This document shows positions 60,856-64,000 of a stretch of 64,000 bases of DNA, piece after piece; the stretch's first letter is position 1; every line of letters starts with the position of its first letter. The notes under the pieces were generated by a model. That model made no database searches, had not been told where the DNA came from, and was given only the letters and a program-made list of their open reading frames with translations. The translations under genes were made by a program, and so were the position numbers. The DNA lies in the NCBI RefSeq assembly GCF_039537585.1, contig NZ_BAABAU010000001.1, positions 1,302,001 through 1,366,000 of the forward strand, given 5' to 3'. Source of the DNA: Frondihabitans peucedani. Its GTDB lineage: Bacteria > Actinomycetota > Actinomycetes > Actinomycetales > Microbacteriaceae.

Positions 60856-60981
60856 TGGTGCCTCTTAAGCAGGGACGCCGCTCTCGGCCCAGGGGCGCCG
60901 TCTCCGCTCACGCACCGCCTCCGTATACTCGGGTCACGCCTCCCCTCCCGGGTGAGCGCTCGGGGCGATGAGGGGACGGTC

Positions 60982-61683
60982 ATGCGCGACGACACGAATC
61001 CGCGCACGCTCCTCCGCGAGCGGATCCACGGGCAGATCCTGCAGGCGATCCTCGACGGCACCCTGAAGCCGGGCGACCGTCTGCGCGACGACGAGCTCAT
61101 CGCGTGGCTCGGCACCAGTCGCGCACCCATCCGCGAGGCCCTGACCCGGCTCGCCGACCTCGGCGTCGTCGAGATGTCGCCGAACCGCTTCACGAAGGTG
61201 GCCCACGTGTCGCCGCGGCTCTACGCCGAGAGCGCCGCCGTCTGGGCGACGCTCGTGACGCGCGGCATCCACTGGGGCATCCTGGCGTTCCCGGCCGACG
61301 AGCTGCCGCTCCTCGAGCGCCTCAACGACGAGCTCCGAGCGTCCGACCCGAACGACTTCCCGCCCGGGCCGACAGTGATCGACCGGTTCGTCGGCGCGAT
61401 CCTCGGCCACTGCAGCAACGAAGTGCTGCTCGACAGCATCCACACGCTCGACCCGGTACTGCAGCTGGGCGTCAACAGCTACAAGGGGTTCCTCCGGTCG
61501 GAGCCGATCAGCGCCTACTTCGCCGAGCTCGTCCGCCGCTGCCGCGACCACGACGTCGACGGGTACGAGGAGGGCATGCGCGCGTTCCTCGCCGGCCCCA
61601 TGCACGGCTACATCGAGGACGTCACCACGGCGAACGGCTACGAGCACTTCGAAGGGACCTACGGTGCCCGTACCGAGAAGTAG
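60982..61683 (+). CDS. GntR family regulator (first of a tandem pair)
   Basis: This 233-residue regulator has a GntR winged helix (LRERIHGQILQAILDGTLKP, then GDRLRDDELIAWLGTSRAPIREALTRLADLG, about residues 11-60). An all-helical FCD-like ligand domain follows. The ATG at 60982 is preceded by GAGGGGA, and TATACT about 53 bases upstream is a likely -10. It overlaps the next GntR gene by 20 bp. Ligand unknown. The upstream palindrome at 60759 is a candidate operator. Confidence 0.88.
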   Translation: MRDDTNPRTLLRERIHGQILQAILDGTLKPGDRLRDDELIAWLGTSRAPIREALTRLADLGVVEMSPNRFTKVAHVSPRLYAESAAVWATLVTRGIHWGILAFPADELPLLERLNDELRASDPNDFPPGPTVIDRFVGAILGHCSNEVLLDSIHTLDPVLQLGVNSYKGFLRSEPISAYFAELVRRCRDHDVDGYEEGMRAFLAGPMHGYIEDVTTANGYEHFEGTYGARTEK

Positions 61684-62374
61684 CGGCGGCGGGGAGTACT
61701 CCGCCTCGGCTCAGCCGACCCGACGGCTCCTGACCGACGACGTCTTCGACCGCCTCACCGACGAGATCGTCCGCGGGTCTCTCGCGCCCGGCGAGCGGAT
61801 CCACGACCAGGATCTCGCAGCCCGGTTCGGTCTCTCGCGCGCCACCATCCGGACGGCCCTCCTCCGACTGGCCGACCTCGGACTGGTCGAGACCGTCCCC
61901 AACCTCTTCACGCGCGTCACCCCCATCCGCATCTGCCGGTACCTCGACGCCCAGGACACCGCGCGGGCGCTGTCGGTGTTCGCCGTGCGGTACGGGACCC
62001 CCGTCCTGACCGATGCCCAGGTCGAGGCCCTGCAGGTGTGGGCGACCCGGCTCGGCGACCGCGACGCCGTCTCGCGCGAGGCCATCTTCGACGGAGCGGC
62101 CAGCGGCTTCTTCCTCGTGTTCCAGTCGGCCCTCAGCAACCGTCCGCTCGACCGGGCGCTCCTCCGGCTGCGGCCGCACCTCCAGCGGGTCATCGGCCAG
62201 TACTCGCACCTGCTGCCGGCGCGCGAGACCGACGCCGTGCTCCTCGAGGTCGTCGCGGCTGCCGCGCGCCGCGACGCCGACGCCGCGGCCAGCGCGATGA
62301 CGGCGTACTACGACGGCCCCGTCGAGGTCTTCCACGCGCGCCTGCGCGAGCAGCCCGAGCTCAGCGCCGACTAG
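61664..62374 (+). CDS. GntR family regulator (second of a tandem pair)
   Basis: This 236-residue paralogue of the preceding protein has VFDRLTDEIVRGSLAPGERI, then RFGLSRATIRTALLRLADLG and LVETVPNLFTRV, the same order as ADLGVVEMSPNRFTKV in the first. The C-terminal helical domain is also similar but clearly diverged. The GTG start at 61664 lies inside the end of the first gene, so both are co-translated and could form heterodimers. A hairpin with a TTTT run follows the stop at 62411. Confidence 0.86.
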   Translation: MPVPRSSGGGEYSASAQPTRRLLTDDVFDRLTDEIVRGSLAPGERIHDQDLAARFGLSRATIRTALLRLADLGLVETVPNLFTRVTPIRICRYLDAQDTARALSVFAVRYGTPVLTDAQVEALQVWATRLGDRDAVSREAIFDGAASGFFLVFQSALSNRPLDRALLRLRPHLQRVIGQYSHLLPARETDAVLLEVVAAAARRDADAAASAMTAYYDGPVEVFHARLREQPELSAD

Positions 62375-62410
62375 GGCTGCTCTCTGCCCGGCGCGAGGGC
62401 GACCCGCCGC

Positions 62411-62445
62411 GGCCGGTCGACCCGGGCATCCTGGGCGGCCGTTTT
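62411..62445 (+). terminator. Hairpin with T run after the GntR pair
   Basis: GGCCG (62411-62415) pairs with CGGCC (62436-62440) and CCC pairs with GGG inside. GTTTT (62441-62445) follows directly. This is the most classical intrinsic-terminator arrangement in the window, though the stem is imperfect. Confidence 0.55.
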
Positions 62446-62539
62446 GTGTACCCGTGTGACGAGCGGCTGTCGACCGGCTCGCGGCCCGGGCTAGCCTTCG
62501 GAGACCACCGCCACACGTCTCCCGAAAGCCGGTACCGCA

Positions 62540-63967
62540 ATGACCTCCTCCGAGTTCGACTTCGACACCCGTCAGATCCACGCGGGAACGAGGCCCGATG
62601 CGGAGTTCGGCGCGCGCCTCCCACCCGTCTACCAGACGGCCGGATTCGTCTTCGACTCGTTCGACGACGGCGAGGGGCGCTTCAACGGCACCGTCGCCGG
62701 CCCGGCCTACTCGCGGACCGACAACCCGACGAACGCCGCCGTCGCCCGGCGCCTCGCCGACCTCGAGGGCGGAGCCGGCGGCCTGCTGACCTCGAGCGGG
62801 ACGGCCGCGATCGCCGCGACGCTGAACAGCCTCGCCGTCGCCGGCGACCACGTCCTCGCGACCGACAGCCTCTACGAGGGCACCCGCACCCTCTTCTCCA
62901 ACAGCTTCGGGCGCCAGGGCGTCGAGATCGAGCTGCTGCCTGCCGACGCCCCGCTCGAGGTCTGGCAGCGCGCGATCCGGCCGACCACCAAGGCGCTCTT
63001 CACCGAGACGATCCCGAACCCGAAGAACGACGTCGTCGACCTCGAGCGCCTCGCGGGCATCGCTCGCGCCGGCGGGTTCCCCCTCATCGTCGACAACACC
63101 GTCGCCACGCCGTACCTCAACCGGCCGATCGAGCACGGCGCCGACCTCGTGATCCACTCGACCTCGAAGTGGCTGTCCGGGCACGGGGCCGTCATCGGCG
63201 GCGTCGTCATCGACGCGGGCACCTTCGACTGGGACTCCCAGGCGTCGAGGTTCCCGAACATCGCCTCCCCCAGCACCCGCGGCGTCGCCTCCTTCACCGA
63301 GCGGTTCGGCCGCCTGGCGTTCCTCACCTACCTGCGGAGCGTGACGGCGCTCGACTACGGCCCGACGCTGCCGGCGACCAGCGCGTTCATGCTGCTCCAG
63401 GGCATCGAGACGCTGTCGCTGCGGATGGACCGCCACGTCTCCAACTCGCTCGCGCTCGCCCAGTGGCTGGAACACCGTGACGAGGTGACCTCGGTGTCGT
63501 ACCCCGGGCTCGTGACCGACCCGTCGTACGCCCGCGCGCAGAAGTACCTCCCCCAGGGCTCCGGCGCGGTCGTGACGTTCGAGCTCGCCGGCGGCCGCGA
63601 GGCGTCGCGCGCCTTCATCGACTCGCTGCAGCTCATCAGCAAGATGACGCACCTCGGCGACGTCCGGACGCTCGCCATCCACACCGGCTCCACGATCCAC
63701 GGACACCTGACCGAGGCCGAGCGCCTCGAGCGCGGGATCACGCAGGGCACCATCCGCCTGTCGATCGGGCTCGAGAGCGTCCGCGACCTGCGGGCCGACC
63801 TCGAGCGGGCGCTCGGGGCGGCGGCTGCGGTCGCCGGTAGCGGTTCGGGTGCGCTCGCCGGGGCCGGGTCGGCTGCCGGGTCGGGGGCTCCTTCGGACGC
63901 CGCTTCAACGGACGCCGCCTCGCTGGACGCCGCCTCGACGGAAACCGACGACGCCGAGGCGGCCTGA
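62540..63967 (+). CDS. O-acetylhomoserine sulfhydrylase/cystathionine lyase-type PLP enzyme
   Basis: This is a 475-residue Cys/Met-metabolism PLP enzyme. It has TRQIHAGTRPD at the start, YSRTDNPTNAAVARRLADLE, the PLP-stacking region TDSLYEGTRTLF and the PLP Lys in HSTSKWLSGHG, followed by the conserved GDVRTLAIHTGSTIHGHL region. The pattern fits O-acetyl-L-homoserine sulfhydrylase best, acting in methionine synthesis; related lyases cannot be excluded. The last 45 residues are a low-complexity Gly/Ala/Ser/Asp tail not found in the fold. TAGCCT (62492-62497) is a likely -10. The remaining 33 bases to the window end hold nothing I can assign. Confidence 0.88.
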   Translation: MTSSEFDFDTRQIHAGTRPDAEFGARLPPVYQTAGFVFDSFDDGEGRFNGTVAGPAYSRTDNPTNAAVARRLADLEGGAGGLLTSSGTAAIAATLNSLAVAGDHVLATDSLYEGTRTLFSNSFGRQGVEIELLPADAPLEVWQRAIRPTTKALFTETIPNPKNDVVDLERLAGIARAGGFPLIVDNTVATPYLNRPIEHGADLVIHSTSKWLSGHGAVIGGVVIDAGTFDWDSQASRFPNIASPSTRGVASFTERFGRLAFLTYLRSVTALDYGPTLPATSAFMLLQGIETLSLRMDRHVSNSLALAQWLEHRDEVTSVSYPGLVTDPSYARAQKYLPQGSGAVVTFELAGGREASRAFIDSLQLISKMTHLGDVRTLAIHTGSTIHGHLTEAERLERGITQGTIRLSIGLESVRDLRADLERALGAAAAVAGSGSGALAGAGSAAGSGAPSDAASTDAASLDAASTETDDAEAA

Positions 63968-64000
63968 CGGCGCCCCGCCCGCGTCAGTAGCTCGTGTTGC

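Noticed and set aside
60791-60860. tRNA or other structured RNA gene near the AT-rich patch
   Set aside because: No cloverleaf, T-loop GTTCGA or CCA end; only the single bulged hairpin is seen.
62375-62539. SAM-type riboswitch before the methionine-metabolism PLP gene
   Set aside because: No SAM riboswitch core or kink-turn could be recognised; the leader after TAGCCT is only about 36 bases.

Overview
This window is a chromosomal stretch of a very GC-rich actinobacterium, most likely Microbacteriaceae. The family call rests on the roughly 70% GC composition, very GC-rich third codon positions, a small DUF7882-type protein at 11857, LAxTG-type sorting signals on two surface proteins, and many genes that start directly after a -10 hexamer. 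I cannot name the genus. I see no rRNA, tRNA, CRISPR array, insertion sequence or prophage. About 97% of the window is coding.

Layout. 1-12.2 kb: an MMPL transporter cut by the window edge, a winged-helix (AlkZ-like) protein, a cell-wall anchored protein, aldo/keto reductase plus acylphosphatase, an amidohydrolase, 3-methyladenine glycosylase overlapping an APC permease, a divergent SDR/RlaP-like nucleotidyltransferase pair and the DUF7882 protein. 12.2-22.4 kb: a galactoside-use locus read on the minus strand. It runs LacI repressor, twin operators over a promoter, GH42 beta-galactosidase, solute-binding lipoprotein, two permeases, a second GH42 enzyme and glucose-6-phosphate dehydrogenase. 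22.4-39.7 kb: mixed housekeeping and unknown genes, including an S53 peptidase, a CoA-ester lyase, an alpha/beta hydrolase with a CsbD-like tail, an autoregulated PadR repressor, an MFS carrier, NAD(P)HX epimerase, M18 aminopeptidase, an acyl-CoA ligase type enzyme and a two-gene ABC exporter. 39.7-40.2 kb: a 419-bp gene-free gap holding a strong terminator and an unusual set of short repeats. 40.2-52.2 kb: an XRE (MmyB-like) regulator divergent from an SDR, DUF805 and RpiR proteins, a secreted S53 peptidase, an HD protein, a second LAxTG surface protein, a Tat-exported ferritin-like protein, CorA and a lipoprotein. 52.2-57.5 kb: a Pls/PosA-type membrane NRPS coupled to an M1 peptidase. 57.6-64 kb: acetyltransferases, an XRE-cupin regulator, a P-loop kinase, an endonuclease/exonuclease/phosphatase protein, two overlapping GntR regulators and a Cys/Met-metabolism PLP enzyme.

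Three signals cut across the gene list. First, the octamer GATCCTGC (or GCAGGATC) occurs about 60-65 times by hand count, on both strands and in genes and spacers alike. It forces rare codons and forms an inverted pair inside a terminator, which is how DNA-uptake-type or other DNA-level signals behave. Second, at least 24 genes have an nANNNT hexamer followed by exactly six bases and then ATG or GTG, which implies widespread leaderless transcription. Third, four convergent gene pairs share a single CTAG that supplies both stop codons, while other convergent pairs are separated by large nested inverted repeats.
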